A stretch of 64,000 nucleotides of DNA from Coriaria nepalensis. Its lineage: Eukaryota; Streptophyta; Magnoliopsida; Cucurbitales; Coriariaceae. Location of the stretch: positions 7,572,501 to 7,636,500 of the forward strand of contig CP114490.1 of the NCBI GenBank assembly GCA_027186245.1, written 5' to 3'. The position numbers and the translations under genes were made by a program. This document shows, in pieces, positions 11,814 through 23,793 of the stretch (within the stretch, counting starts at the first letter, position 1; each line of letters begins with the position of its first letter). The notes beneath the pieces were generated by a model. The model had not been told where the DNA came from. It saw only the letters and a program-made list of their open reading frames with translations, and ran no database searches.

Positions 11814-12308
11814 GGTTTCCTATGAGAAGCGGCGAAGAGATCCGCACAAGTAGTCTTTGTATACGAAGAAGATGAAGGTCGAAAAGGCGAAAATTGTTTT
11901 CCAACAACCCGGGAGCATTACGATTTTAAAATGAGAAAAAAAAGAAAAAAAGAAAAAAAGAAAAAAAAGAAAATGAAGGGGACGGGTTCCTGTGTGTCGA
12001 TAACCAAATAAGATCTGACGGTGGCAGATTCGTGAGCGGATCGATCAGCACCGCACTCCACCGTTCCTGTGCGCAGTTTAATTCCGTACTCACAGAATGC
12101 GCATTTTAGTTTCTACTTCCTTCTTCACTGAAGCGCCGAAAAGTTTAAACTCGAATCAAATTGCAAAAAAAGTGACCCGCCCCGCGATAATTGGACTCTC
12201 ATCAAATAAAAAGAAATTCAAACCTCTTCGCTGTCTCTGTCGAAATCTTCAAAACCCTACAGTTCAGTTAATAATCCAGCATCATCATCTTCTTCTTCAT
12301 CACCATCA
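11814..12308. promoter_or_regulatory. Divergent spacer and DRP3 leader
   Basis: This 495-bp spacer separates the minus-strand CHCH-like start from the plus-strand DRP3 start. An A-rich AAAAAAAG minisatellite occupies about 11935-11973. The downstream half is less AT-rich, and a CATCATCATCTTCTTC tract sits just before the DRP3 ATG. No clear TATA box faces DRP3. An ATG at 12097 opens a 90-codon frame overlapping the DRP3 start out of frame; it matters only if transcription starts upstream of it. Confidence 0.45.
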
Positions 12309-15300
12309 ATGGCGGATGATGCAGTGGCATCATCTCCCTCAGCTGCTGCACCATTGGGGAACTCAGTGATCCCCTTAGTCAACAGGCTCCAGGACATCTT
12401 CGCTCAGGTCGGGAGTCAGTCCACCATCGAGCTACCTCAGGTCACCGTCGTCGGAAGTCAGAGCAGCGGCAAGTCCAGTGTGCTAGAGGCCCTAGTTGGC
12501 CGGGATTTCTTACCTAGGGGTTCGGATATCTGTACGCGGCGGCCATTGGTGCTCCAGCTGCTGCATACGAAGAATGAGGAGGAGTATGGTGAGTTCTTGC
12601 ACGTACCGGGGAAGCGGTTCAATGACTTCTCTGAGATTCGGAGGGAAATTCAGGTGAGGTTTGAGGTCTTTTTGCTGTTAATTTGGTTTCTGTTTGGATC
12701 CGGGTGGGAATGGAGTTGGTATTTGAGTGGTTTGTGAGTGAAATGTGCAGAAGAAGAGATAATTTTGAAAATTGATTTTCGTTGTTTTCATTGCACTAGA
12801 CGTAGATTTTTCCTTAATGTTAGTAATAATGGGCACATCATGTGAGGCGGAGGCAAGTTTAACGTAATTAAGCTTTCTCAGCAACTGGACGTATAAAATG
12901 TATGTAGTGATGCTTAAGTATAGTTAATTGGTTTTTTCAGGTTAAACTTCTCAGGTTGCTATATTAATATGCTGTAGGCGGAGACTGACAGCGAAGCAGG
13001 AGGACACAAAGGGGTCTCAGACAAGCAGATTCGTTTGAAAATTTTTTCACCAAATGTTCTTGATATTACACTTGTTGATCTCCCTGGTATAACAAAGGTT
13101 CCAGTTGGGGATCAGCCTTCTGATATAGAAGCACGGATTAGAACCATGATCATGTCATATATCAAGGTTCCGAGCTGTTTAATTCTTGCTGTCACCCTGG
13201 CAAATTCTGATCTAGCGAACTCAGATGCTCTCCAGATTGCAGGAAATGCTGACCCTGATGGTGAATTCTGTTACTTTGCATCCTTGTTTACCATGTAATT
13301 CAGACTTGTCTTCCTCTTACTCTATATTTTTCTGCTCACAGGAGTAAGAACAATCGGTGTCATTACAAAGGTGCAGTCTAGTTAATTTGTCTTCCATTTA
13401 CTTTTGCAAGATGTTTTTGGTTCCCTTGTTTTGTTTGCCTTATTTTGCAATTGCAGTTGGATATTATGGACAGAGGTACAGATGCACGTAATCTATTGCT
13501 GGGAAAAATAATTCCCTTACGACTCGGCTACATAGGGGTTGTGAATCGCAGTCAGGAGGTAATCATAAATTTTGACGTGAACTGGAAAAGAGTAGTCAAT
13601 GTTGTTGTATGTCAGCTAAGGAGGGGTTTTCCCTTTACCCGCTAGGGTTGAAACCTTCCTGGATTTCATAATGACTTATTTGTACCTGATATTGGCAGGG
13701 ATCATACATTATAATCTGTTTCCCTTTAGTTTAAATGATTTAAGAGCCATTATAGAGCGATAAGATAAGAATTTTTTTATGTCTATATAAACTGGATAAG
13801 GAGTAGGTGGATATAGCTGGCTTTAAATTTTAGCTTGAAATAGTTTTAATATCATAGAAATAGTTCTATATGATGTGGTTAGTGAATTCATCTGTAGCTT
13901 GGATAGGCAGGCCAATGGTGGTACCACGATTAGTAGTGTAATATTCTCAATCAGGTAAAAAATGTGAAACAATTTCAATTATTTGTTCATAATTCTGTGT
14001 AACAAAAGGTCATGTCTTTTATAGCTTGGGACACTAGCTAGGTAGTGTAACAGCCAATAGCAACCAGGGCACGCAACTAGAAGAGTCCCACTCAGCTGTG
14101 CAGCTCAGCTGTCCAGTGGTTTTTGGCTCATTACACGATATCGTATAGGGCTTACATGAGATGCATCTTTAATGAGAACATCCTCTTCAATTACCTTTGG
14201 CTAGAGGCAAATTAGCATGTTTGGTTTGTTAATAAAGTTTTTTATAGCCTTGATTTAATCTCAAAACAGGATATTCTGCTCAACCGAAGTATTAAGGATG
14301 CACTTTTGGCGGAGGAGAAATTTTTCCGTAGTCGTCCAGTATGATCATACTCCTTTGATTTTCTTATTTGAATTGGATTCCTCAGCACATATCATATAGA
14401 ACTTTATTATTTGATGATGTAGGTATATAATAGTTTAGCTGATCGCTGTGGTGTTCCTCAGTTGGCAAAGAAATTAAACGAGGTATACATTTTCAGTCTA
14501 GGAGTCAACCTTGTGCTTGTGGCATTTCTCAGTTGTGTTTCTATTTCTCGCATGCCATATTTTCTTACCTTCTAAATTCATTTTTGATTATCTGGAATTT
14601 TTATGAGAAATTGAACTCATGATGAGCTACATTACATGGAGGGGATCCTTATCCATTGGTCAAATTCTTGCAGATTCTAAAAAATCATATCATGGCAGTT
14701 TATCCTGGATTGAAGTCACGCATAAGTTCTGCTCTAGTTTCTACAGCCAAAGAGCATGCAAGCTTTGGAGTCATCACAGAATCAAAGGTTTGCTTTTTTT
14801 TCCTTTGATCATTCTTTGCTAATTTTCTCCCTGTTATTTTGTTAAGAGTTTTCTGTTATTTGCGTATGAGGTTCTGGCATAATGCATAAGTTCAGTGACT
14901 GAGCAGTTATTCCTTGAAAAAAGTATTTTCACTGGTACTTGCTTGTTTACTTTCTATGTATTGATGGTAATAAACTGGTTTTGAACTCGTCATTATTTTC
15001 TATTAAAGAACCTGTTTTTCACGAAGTTGGAGCTTCTCTTGAAGATATAGTTCACCCCTATAGGACATGTATACTTTAATATCTAACCATTTGATTCCTC
15101 AGCATCCTGGCTATTGATTACTTATTTTCATCTTTTCATAATTAATAGGCTGGTCAGGGAGCTCTTCTCTTGAACATGCTTTCAAAATATTCTGAAGGTA
15201 GTGTGAATGTTTCCTGCATTTATTGTTTCGAATTATGCAACTTGCAGACGGCCCTGCTGAAGCCATTGGTTTCTTGTATAATTTTATGTTGTCTGCCTGC

Positions 15301-18300
15301 CTAATCTCAATAAAATGACTATGCTTTTCTGGTTGGAAACAGCATTTTCTTCAATGGTTGAGGGAAAGTATGAAGACATGTCAACATCCGAGCTCTCTGG
15401 CGGAGCTCGTATTCACTACATTTTTCAATCAATTTTTGTGAAGAGCTTAGAGGTCTGTATTATTGTTGCTACAAGACGTCTACTCTAATGATAGTTCTTG
15501 TGTTTAACTCTTTATTAGGTAAACATTACACAAGCACATATGTTATTGTAGGATATTAACTTATGATTGATTAAAAATATTTGTTTGATTTTTTATAAGC
15601 AGTAGCATTTTGTGATAACAATATTTTATTTAAGTGTGATCTACTCATCTAGTATACAAGATCAGTGAAGGAGAGAAAAGGTGCACCAATTCCAAAACCA
15701 TTTTGAGATTAGCTTATTCTCTTCCTTTTATTTTCCCTTTTAAGAAGATTAAAATTGAATCTTCCAGTGAATAAGATGACTGAAAGGTTATTATGAGAAT
15801 GAATTTTATCACGCAGCCTCTTCAGGGAATCATTAGTGATTGATTTGGTGGATGGAGAATTTAATTAGCGTTATCTTAATTATATACATCTCTCATGTGA
15901 TTTCTTCTATGGTTCTAGTACAAATGGTTAAAGCTGTCAAAGGTAAAAGAAAAAGTGCTCAATTGCCTTCATGGTTTTTGCAGGAAGTTGATCCATGTGA
16001 GGACTTAACTGGTGATGATATTCGAACTGCCATTCAGAATGCAACTGGTCCTAAATCTGCATTATTTGTACCGGAAGTATGTTTTTAATTTCTCTGCTTT
16101 TCCTTCTATATTTTGACTAACTGTTTATCTCCAGTCACTGGATTCAAATATTTACTACCCAGGAATGGAAAAGGAATACAAGAATATTTGGTTTTTATGT
16201 TTATCTCTTGATTTTAGGTGCCTTTTGAAGTTCTTATTCGGAGGCAAATAGCTCGTTTATTAGATCCTAGCCTTCAATGTGCCAGGTTCATATATGATGA
16301 GTTAGTTAAGGTATTGGATTGTTACATCTTTCTTTTGCTATTATTGCTGCCGATCCCTTGCTTTTGGTCTCAAATATGATTGCTCTTTTTGTAGATTAGC
16401 CATTACTGTTTAGCGAATGAGCTGCAGCGGTTCCCTGTTCTGAGGAAGCGCATGGATGAAGTTATAGGGAACTTCCTACGAGAAGGTCTTGAACCCTCAG
16501 AGACAATGATTGGACATATTATTGAGATGGAGGTATGAAATCATATGATCTAGATTTGTGTTTGCTACAACTATCAACTTTGTAACTGGATTCCATTTTA
16601 GAAACCATACCTTTTGGGTATGTTGTTTGACAAGAAATCATGAAGTAGAGGTAAAAGTCTTCATTGCTGAATTGGATGTAGGATTACAGAAAAATTACAT
16701 GTTTTTGTTTAAATTATGCAGATGGACTACATAAACACTTCACACGCAAATTTTATTGGTGGGAGTAAGGCTGTAGAGATTGCATTGCAGCATGTCAAGT
16801 CTTCTAGGGTTCCTTTGCCTATTTCCAGGAAGAAGGTAAATTATGTACTACTATGTTGGACTTGCATGCTTGGCACAGTTTCTTTTTAAGCTGGTTGTGG
16901 CACTTAGCTGCTCTCTCTTTCTCTTTCTCTCTAATTTCCTGTGATTACTTGATTAGGATGGTGTAATTGAAGATAAGGGACAATCATCTGAGAGAAGTTT
17001 GAAATCTCGGGCAATTCTTGCCAGACAAGCAAATGGGATTGTCGCTGATCAAGTATAAAATAGTTGTATTTTTACTAGGCAAATAAGTGTGAAAACAACT
17101 TGAGTGATTACATATTTATTGTTTTAGTTTGTATATACTGTTATAAGTAGATGCGGAGATGATATAATACTACTACTACCAAAATGAAGATTTTTTTGAA
17201 TGATTTGTTGCTAATCAGGGGATCTAATATGTAAGTTTGATCTTGTTTGTTTGATTGACAGGCTGTTCGGCCTACAGCGGATAGTGAAAAAGTTGCATCC
17301 TCTGGTAATCTTGCCATGTCTCACATTTTTTTTATGCTTATGTTTCTGTTTTCTTTTTTGGGTGCATATGTGTGGGGTTTGAAATCAGAGGTAAAAGAAT
17401 TTTCTGAAACTTATTTTTATTCATAAATCTCTTAGATATTTAAAGACCTAAGAGCAAAACCGATCCCAGCTAGAAACTAGGATCAAATCCTACAAACTAG
17501 GAAATACAAAAAAAAAAAAAAACTATCCTAAAAAAACTGGAAACAATAATCTACCTACAACTAAGGAGAGAATCACAGAATCTTCAACACTCCCCCTCAA
17601 GCTGGTGCAAATATGTTAGTCATGCCTAGCTTGCTAACCATACCTTCAAAGCCTTGTCTAGGAAGCCCCTTTGTCAGTATGTCTGCTGTTTGCTGACTTG
17701 TGGGTATATAAACTATGCAGATCATGCCTTCTTCAATTTTTTCTTTAATAAAGTGCCTATCTACCTTTACATGTTTAGTCCGGTCATGATGAACCGGATT
17801 GTGTGCAATGCTGGCTGCTTTGTTGTCATAGTACAACTTCATTGGTCCTTCATTCCACACCTTGAGCTCAAACATTAGTCTTTTTAACCAAATCAGCTCG
17901 CATGTACCATGCGCTAATGCCCTGAATTCAGCTTCTGCACTACTCCTAGCTACCACATTTTGCTTCTTACTCCTCCAAGTCACTAAGTTTCCCCATACCA
18001 TAGTGCAGTACCACGAAGTTGACCTCCTATCTTCTATAGAATCGGCCCAATCTACATCAGTAAATGCTTCAATACTACGTTCTTCTCCCTTCTTAAACAA
18101 CAAACCTTGTCTTGGAGTTTTCTTGAGGTATCTAAGAATCCTGTATACAGAGTCTAGGTGTACTTCATAGGGTGAATACATATATTGACTTACCATGCTA
18201 ACTGCAAAGGCGATATTTGGTAGAGTATGTGAAAGGTATATAAGCTTCCCAACCAATCTCTGGTATCTCCCCCTATCTATTGGACTTCCTTCCTCATCTT

Positions 18301-21300
18301 TTCCAAGTTTATTATACGGATCAATCGTGTTTCAGCTGGTTTACACCCCAGCATTCCTATCTCTTTCAACAAATCAATGGTATATTTTTTCTGTGATACC
18401 GAAATACCCTTTTTACTTCCTTGCGACTTCCATCCCTTAAAAAATACTTTAGTTCTCCCAGGCCTTTAATCTCAAATTCAGTTCCTAATTTCTTATTTAA
18501 CTAGTCTATCTCCATCTCATCATTCCCAATCACAATTATATCATCAACATATATTATCAAGAGAGTCACTTTGCCCCTGGAGTATGTTTGAAGAACATGG
18601 TATGATCAGTTTGTCCCTGATTATACCCGTGTTTTTGGATCGATTTGGAAAAACGATCAAACCACGCTCTTGGTGATTGCTTCAACCCATAGAGTGATTT
18701 CCTCAAATGGCACACCATATCTTTGTCATACGTGTGCTCAAACCCAGGTGGCACATCCATGTACACTTCCTCACTTAGATCTCCATTCAAAAATGCATTC
18801 TCCACGTCCAGTTGATTCAACAGCTAGTCTAGATTAGCCGCAAGTGATAGGAGGACTTGTATCATGTTGAGTTTTGCTACAGGAGCAAATGTCTCGGTAT
18901 AACCTATACCAAATGTTTGTGTGAACCCCTTCGCGATTGATCGGTCACGCCTTATATCTCTCTACATTCCCATCAGCCTACAATACTTTTTCTTTCGGCA
19001 AATTTACCATCTCCCAAGTCTGATTTTTTTTCAAAGCATGCATTTCTTCAAGTATAACTTCTCTCCATTTTAGGTTATCTAGGGTTGTTTGTATATTGTT
19101 AGAAACTTCTATCTCATCAATCTTTGAAACAAAGGCTTGGAATGAAGGTGACAGATTATGATGTGATAGGAAGTTATAAATAGGTGCATCGTACAAGCTT
19201 GTACCCCTTTTCGTTTAGCAATTGGTAGCTCTGGACTTGAATTTTTTTCTAAACTTGTTCCAACCTCTTCCTTAAGAAAAATTGGCTCAGTTACATCTAC
19301 CCGTGGAGTAGCAGGATTAACAGCTCTTGGGGTGGACTCATGGCTATGTTGTCGAGGTGTGAAGGACTGTATTGACTGTTTCTTTTCTCACCTTGTATAA
19401 ACATGCAGCTCAGTTTGTGGTTCTTCCCCTAGTTCCCTTTTTCTGGTGACATAAATGTTTCAGTTTGAAGGAAGTGACTCAAATGTGGCTGGACGTAATG
19501 AAGGATTGGACTTAGGTGGATTTGTGGTCCAAAAATTTTCTGCAACTGACTCAATACCCGAATACTCCCCTAAAAGAGAATTTTTGGTGTAGTATGGTTG
19601 AGACTAAAAAAAGGTGACATCTAGAGTAATGAAGAGCCGCCTTTGTATAGGATAATAGCATTTATACCCCTTTTGATGAGCTGAGTATCCTAGAAATATA
19701 CACCTAAAAGCACGAGGATCCAATTGGCTACGACTATGAGCTGGAATGTGAACAAAGCAAGTACTACCAAAAGTTTTTAAAGGGAGAGATGTGAAGATGC
19801 GTAAGAAAAGGAAATAAGATTTAAGGGTGTCAAGAGGTGTTTAGTAGTCTAGAACTTTGGTAGGCAAGCGGTTAATGAGATAGGATGCGGTAAGAGTGGC
19901 ATCTCCCTAGTATTGCTTAGGTACAAAATACTCAAACATGAGGGCTCTAGTGGTTTCTAAAAGGTGTTTGTTTTTACGTTCGACCACGCCATTTTGTTGT
20001 GGGGTTCTTGAACAAGAACTTTGATGAAAAATCTCATTTTTGCTGAAGTATTCTCCTAAAACCGAGTTGTAATATTCACCATCATTATCAGTACGTAAGA
20101 TTTGAATGGATGTTTGGAATTGATTCTATATAAGCACATGAAATTGCTTAAAGGTCATTGCTACATTAGATTTTTCCTTTAATAAATAAATCCAGCACGC
20201 ACGGGTATGATCATCAATAAAAGTTACAAACCATTTGGTACCAGTGATAGTAGGGACTCGGGAAGGACCCCACACATTACTATGAACAAGATAAAAAGGA
20301 TGGGAGGATTTGTATGGCTGGAAAGGATAGGGAATACGAGTATGTTTGGCCAATTGACAGATTTCATACTTACAAGAACTAAGACTTTTATTCTTGAATA
20401 ACATGGGAAACAATTTTTGTAAATAAGGGAAACTAGGGTGGCCTAATCGTTTATGCCAGAACATTATTTCTTGAAAACTAGGAGAAGAATCACAACTTAA
20501 ACTAGTGGTATGAGCTTGTCCAATTAAGGAGTCTTTTTTCTCAAAGTAGTACAACCCTTCACACGCCCTAGCATTGCCAATCGTCCTCCCGGAGAGTATT
20601 TCATGAATCTCACAGTGAGAAGGGGAAAACTTAGCTATACAATTTAGATCTCGAGTCAACTTAGAGATAAACACTAAATTGCATGATAATTTAGGTACAT
20701 GTAACAAAGATTATAGTATAATATCTTTTGAAATGATTCCTGAGCCAATACCAGCCACTGGTGATTATGTTCCATTTGCTATTTTCATTTTATTATTACC
20801 AGCACATGGAGAATAGGTCACAAAAAATTGGGAGTTACCAGTCATATGGTTGGATGCCCCTGAATCTACAATCTAGGGATCAATACTTTTCACACTTAGA
20901 GCTGGAAAATTACCTCTTAGAGCGACCAGGCAGTTTGGTGCGGAGGAAGGAGGTTCCGAATTCTGCTGCATTTGAGAGAATAGTTGCTGCAGTTGCTCTA
21001 GCTGGTCTTTGCTAAAAATGGTTGGTGGCTGTTACTCTGAGACATGGTAAACTTGTTGGTTTACCATGTATCTTCCAACAAGATTCTCTCGTGTGACCCG
21101 GTTTATTACAGTAGTCGTACCAGGAACACTTCCCACGTCCACGGCCTTCTCCTTGTTGAGGGTTAAAGCCTCCACGTCCACGACCTTCTTCTTTTTTGGG
21201 GCTGAAACCTCTAGTCAGGAGTGCTGAGTTATCAGTCATGGAACTACTTTGGCTGTTTTGGTCTTTATTCAGGACCACTCAAGCTCTTCAAACACATCTA

Positions 21301-23793
21301 ACTGTTACCAATAACGAGACATCGTATTGTAGTATTCGGTCACATCAATATTACCTTACTTCAGATCGATCAACGTACTTTCCAGAGAGAACTACTCTGC
21401 AGAATTTCCAAGATCGGAGTATGCCATCTTTACTGCCCTCCATAGCTCTTCTACCGTGCCATAAAACATAAAATTTTGACTGATGTTTGGTTCCATAGAA
21501 CTTAGCAACCAGGTCAGGACAATCTTGTTTTCAGCCTTCCAAAGTTTTAAGTGCTGGATCTTTTTGGGGTGGAGCTATAATTTCTCCAGTTAAGAGCTCA
21601 TCCTTCCCTCTGCCTCTGATGAAGCTTTCCATACTTTGAGCCCACTGGACATAATTTCGTCCATTAAGCCTATGTCCCGTCATAGTAATTCCTCGTGAGG
21701 TATCTAGAGAAGGAAGAGAAGTCATTGTTCTCTGCAGACTAGAACCTGCTTCTGTGGTTCTTTCCGAGGCGACCTCCGACGACATCTCCTTCTAACCAGT
21801 GAAGGCAGACTTCATCGCAGCTGCCTTATAGTATTTATAAATCAGGCCAAGTGCCGGCTCTGATACCATGAAATCAGAGGTAAAAGAATTCTCGGAAACT
21901 TATTTTTATTCATAAATCTCTTAAATATTTAAAGACCTAAGAGCAAAACCGATCCCAGCTAGAATCTAGGATCAGATCCTACAAACCAGGAAATACAAAA
22001 AAACAAACTATCCTAAAAAAACTGGAAACAATAATCTACCTACAACTAAGGCAAGAATCACGGAATCTCCAACAGGGTTGTTTGGCTGTGAATTGGAAAG
22101 AAGTAAACAAATTGTTGAGTTTAAAAAACGTCGCATTCGAAAGAGGCATTAAAGGGAGTTGAGAGTTTCCAGGCTCCTAGTCTTGTACAGAACGTGACTG
22201 GACCTACTGTGTTTTGTTATTCTTTTAGGAATAAGAGACTACTATTTTATTCGTTTGAGTGGCTTAAAGATGGCACTAATGTCACTTTAGGCTGTAGGCG
22301 AAACTTGTAGATTTGCAAGTCCTAGAGGAGTTGGCATGGTTTACATTCTTTTCCTTCAACACTCAACTCATGTTGGATCATTGCTCTGTTTTTTGCCTTT
22401 CTTCAAAAGCTTTTCAACTCACCTTTGGTGAATTTTATCAGGAAGTAATGGAGGTTCAAATTAGGTGTCATCAATTTTTGGTTCAAGTGACTGTAATTCT
22501 GCTAAAGAGAACTCAGTAAACAAGTTATTTAATGAACCTGTTCAAAACATGGAGCATGCCTTCTCAACAATACATTTGAGAGAGGTACTGACTGTGTCCA
22601 TGTCTACCTTGCTGCTATGCTTCAATCTAAATTTTTAAATAACTGTGTTGGGTGTTTTTTAAGCCACCAACTACCTTGAGGCCTTCTGAAAGCCATTCAG
22701 AGAATGAGGATGTTGAAATTGCAATCACAAAACTGTTGTTGAGATCATATTATGACATTGTCAGGAAGAACATAGAGGACTCTGTACCTAAGGCAATTAT
22801 GCACTTCCTGGTAACTCTTAACATCACCGTGAAATCTCTAGTCAAAACTTTTTCTTTTAAGGGCTCCATTGATTCTTATAATTTTCCTATGATTGATCTG
22901 AAATCCAGGTTAACCATACTAAGAGAGAGCTGCACAATGTCTTCATTAAAAAGCTTTACAGGTAAATAAGGACGGAGGCGTACTGGCTTTTCATATTTGC
23001 TTTCTTATTGCTGCTAATAATCAATACCAACTACATCAAATACTAATTTATGGTGTTCTATACTTTTGTTTTCTTTGCTAAACAGAGAAAACATTTTTGA
23101 AGAGATGTTGCAGGAGCCTGAGGAGGTGGCTATGAAGAGAAAGCAGACACGAGAAAGACTCCGAGTTCTTCAGCAGGCTTACCGGGTATGTGCTCCCTAA
23201 TAAGAAGTGATATTTTTACTCATATGGAACTAGGCAGGTAACAATGTGTCTAAATAAAACTTTGCCTCATGCTGTAGGATTAGGGAAAGTTTTCAAATTG
23301 GAGTTTAGGAAATTAGAATGTTGTATATTGGATTTAATTGTTTTGTGAAACTCGATACATCATATGTTAAATTAATTTCAAACTGAAGTTTAGAAAATTG
23401 GAGATTATGAAAAGGGGAAACAAACACATCCTTAATCTGCTTGTGAGACATAAATAAGATAAGATCCAATTGAAAATTTTCAACTAAGATTTGCTCTCTC
23501 TTGATTCTTAGGCTTTGGAGGAATTGCCATTGGAAGTTGAAACAGGTGAAAAGGGTTACAACAGCTCAGGTGCAGACCCCACGGGATTACCTAAGGTTCA
23601 TGGAATGCCCACCTCATCTTTTTATACCACAACTAGCAGTTCCAATGATTCATATGGAGCATCTCCAAAGAACCCAAAATCCCGAAAATCATCTCACTCG
23701 GGAGAGCTGCAGTCACCATTACACGATAGTGCTGATTCTAATGGAAGTGGGAGAACACACATGCCGGGGCTATATCCAACAGTTGATCTATAA
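12309..23793 (+). CDS. DRP3: DRP3-type dynamin-related GTPase, 20 exons, interrupted by a TAG in exon 16
   Basis: Twenty exons join in phase with GT-AG borders: 12309-12653, 12978-13260, 13342-13370, 13457-13558, 14270-14338, 14423-14482, 14674-14787, 15149-15197, 15343-15452, 15984-16076, 16218-16310, 16395-16532, 16722-16835, 16957-17052, 17262-17304, 22442-22584, 22664-22810, 22909-22961, 23086-23185, 23512-23793. The frame would encode 820 residues, close to DRP3A/B. GTPase motifs are intact: GSQSSGKS (49-56), Thr77, DLPG (149-152), TKLD (218-221). The middle domain (LPLRKR-like [14 protein letters not shown]) and the GED ([20 protein letters not shown], exons 17-19) are recognisable; there is no PH domain, as in DRP3. 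DRP3 proteins divide mitochondria and peroxisomes. Oddities: TAG at 22462-22464 (codon 587) where a Trp is usual, which would remove the GED; a Leu at residue 189 where Pro is usual; intron 15 swollen to 5.1 kb by a copia element. It may be a recent pseudogene, a truncated protein or a locus saved by exon skipping. Confidence 0.9.
17380..17589 (-). repeat. 3' LTR of the intron 15 copia element
   Basis: The LTR is 210 bp and reads TGAAATCAGAGG to TTCAACA on the plus strand (TG...CA ends on either strand). It differs from its partner mainly by a longer A run (17510-17522) and scattered substitutions. The polypurine tract TTGAGGGGGAG (17590-17600, minus strand) abuts it. Confidence 0.93.
17597..18256 (-). 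pseudogene. RNase H domain of the copia polyprotein
   Basis: This is an open 219-residue frame ending at the polypurine tract. It includes the end of the RT connection ([15 protein letters not shown]) and the RNase H domain: [25 protein letters not shown] (as [13 protein letters not shown]), [40 protein letters not shown]. RNase H cleaves the RNA of the RNA-DNA hybrid during element replication. This is the best preserved coding part of the element, but it is no longer joined in frame to the RT. Confidence 0.9.
18480..19200 (-). pseudogene. Reverse transcriptase domain of the copia polyprotein, broken
   Basis: On the minus strand from 19196: [11 protein letters not shown], then after a frame change AKGFTQTFG and FAPVAKLN, a stop near 18825, [41 protein letters not shown] and the active site YVDD at 18540-18551. 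The catalytic Asp pair is intact, but at least one stop and two frame changes interrupt the domain. Open pieces are 18978-19196 and 18566-18820. Confidence 0.88.
19201..20880 (-). pseudogene. Protease and integrase of the copia polyprotein, broken
   Basis: The protease motif [10 protein letters not shown] is intact (about 20838-20867). The GAG-pre-integrase and zinc-binding part (WHKRLGH...[11 protein letters not shown]) lies in the open piece 20126-20707. The first catalytic Asp of integrase is replaced by Asn (HSNVWGP, near 20265). Further on, DNDGEYY and [12 protein letters not shown] (near 19990) retain the other two acidic residues, followed by the connector to RT with stops. Integrase would insert element cDNA; with Asn at the first catalytic site this copy should be inactive even without the stops. 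Confidence 0.85.
21012..21785 (-). pseudogene. Gag of the copia element with a damaged zinc knuckle
   Basis: It begins at ATG 21785 with [16 protein letters not shown] and runs through [16 protein letters not shown], the usual gag N-terminal motif. A frame break near 21530 separates the N-terminal half from a Gly/Arg-rich segment and the zinc knuckle (open piece 21012-21278). The knuckle reads [15 protein letters not shown]: the first Cys of CX2CX4HX4C is Tyr. Gag forms the particle and binds element RNA. Confidence 0.85.
21857..21868 (-). other. Primer binding site, initiator tRNA-Met
   Basis: The minus strand reads TGGTATCAGAGC directly after the 5' LTR, the standard copia complement to the 3' end of initiator tRNA-Met. 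This fixes element orientation and the LTR border at 21869. Confidence 0.93.
21869..22074 (-). repeat. 5' LTR of the intron 15 copia element
   Basis: The LTR is 206 bp and nearly identical to 17380-17589. It reads TGAAATCAGAGG to CTCCAACA on the plus strand, followed at once by the target duplication GGGTT. It lies 367 bp upstream of DRP3 exon 16, with its own transcription directed away from that exon, antisense through intron 15. Confidence 0.93.

Larger units (their letters stand above)
17380..22074 (-). mobile_element. Near-complete Ty1/copia retrotransposon in DRP3 intron 15
   Basis: This 4695-bp element lies antisense to DRP3, with LTRs at 17380-17589 (3') and 21869-22074 (5'), a 5-bp target duplication GGGTT at 17375-17379 and 22075-22079, a PBS and a polypurine tract. 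Domain order on the minus strand is gag, zinc knuckle, protease, integrase, RT, RNase H, the copia order. By eye the LTRs differ at about ten positions plus an A-run indel, about 95% identity, so insertion was fairly recent but not new. Gag and pol are broken by stops and frame changes, so it is non-autonomous now. Confidence 0.95.

Noticed and set aside
22442..22470. Alternative acceptor at the AG of the TAG itself (22463-22464) to avoid the stop
   Set aside because: Starting exon 16 at 22465 changes phase and meets a new stop within about ten codons, so it does not rescue the DRP3 frame.
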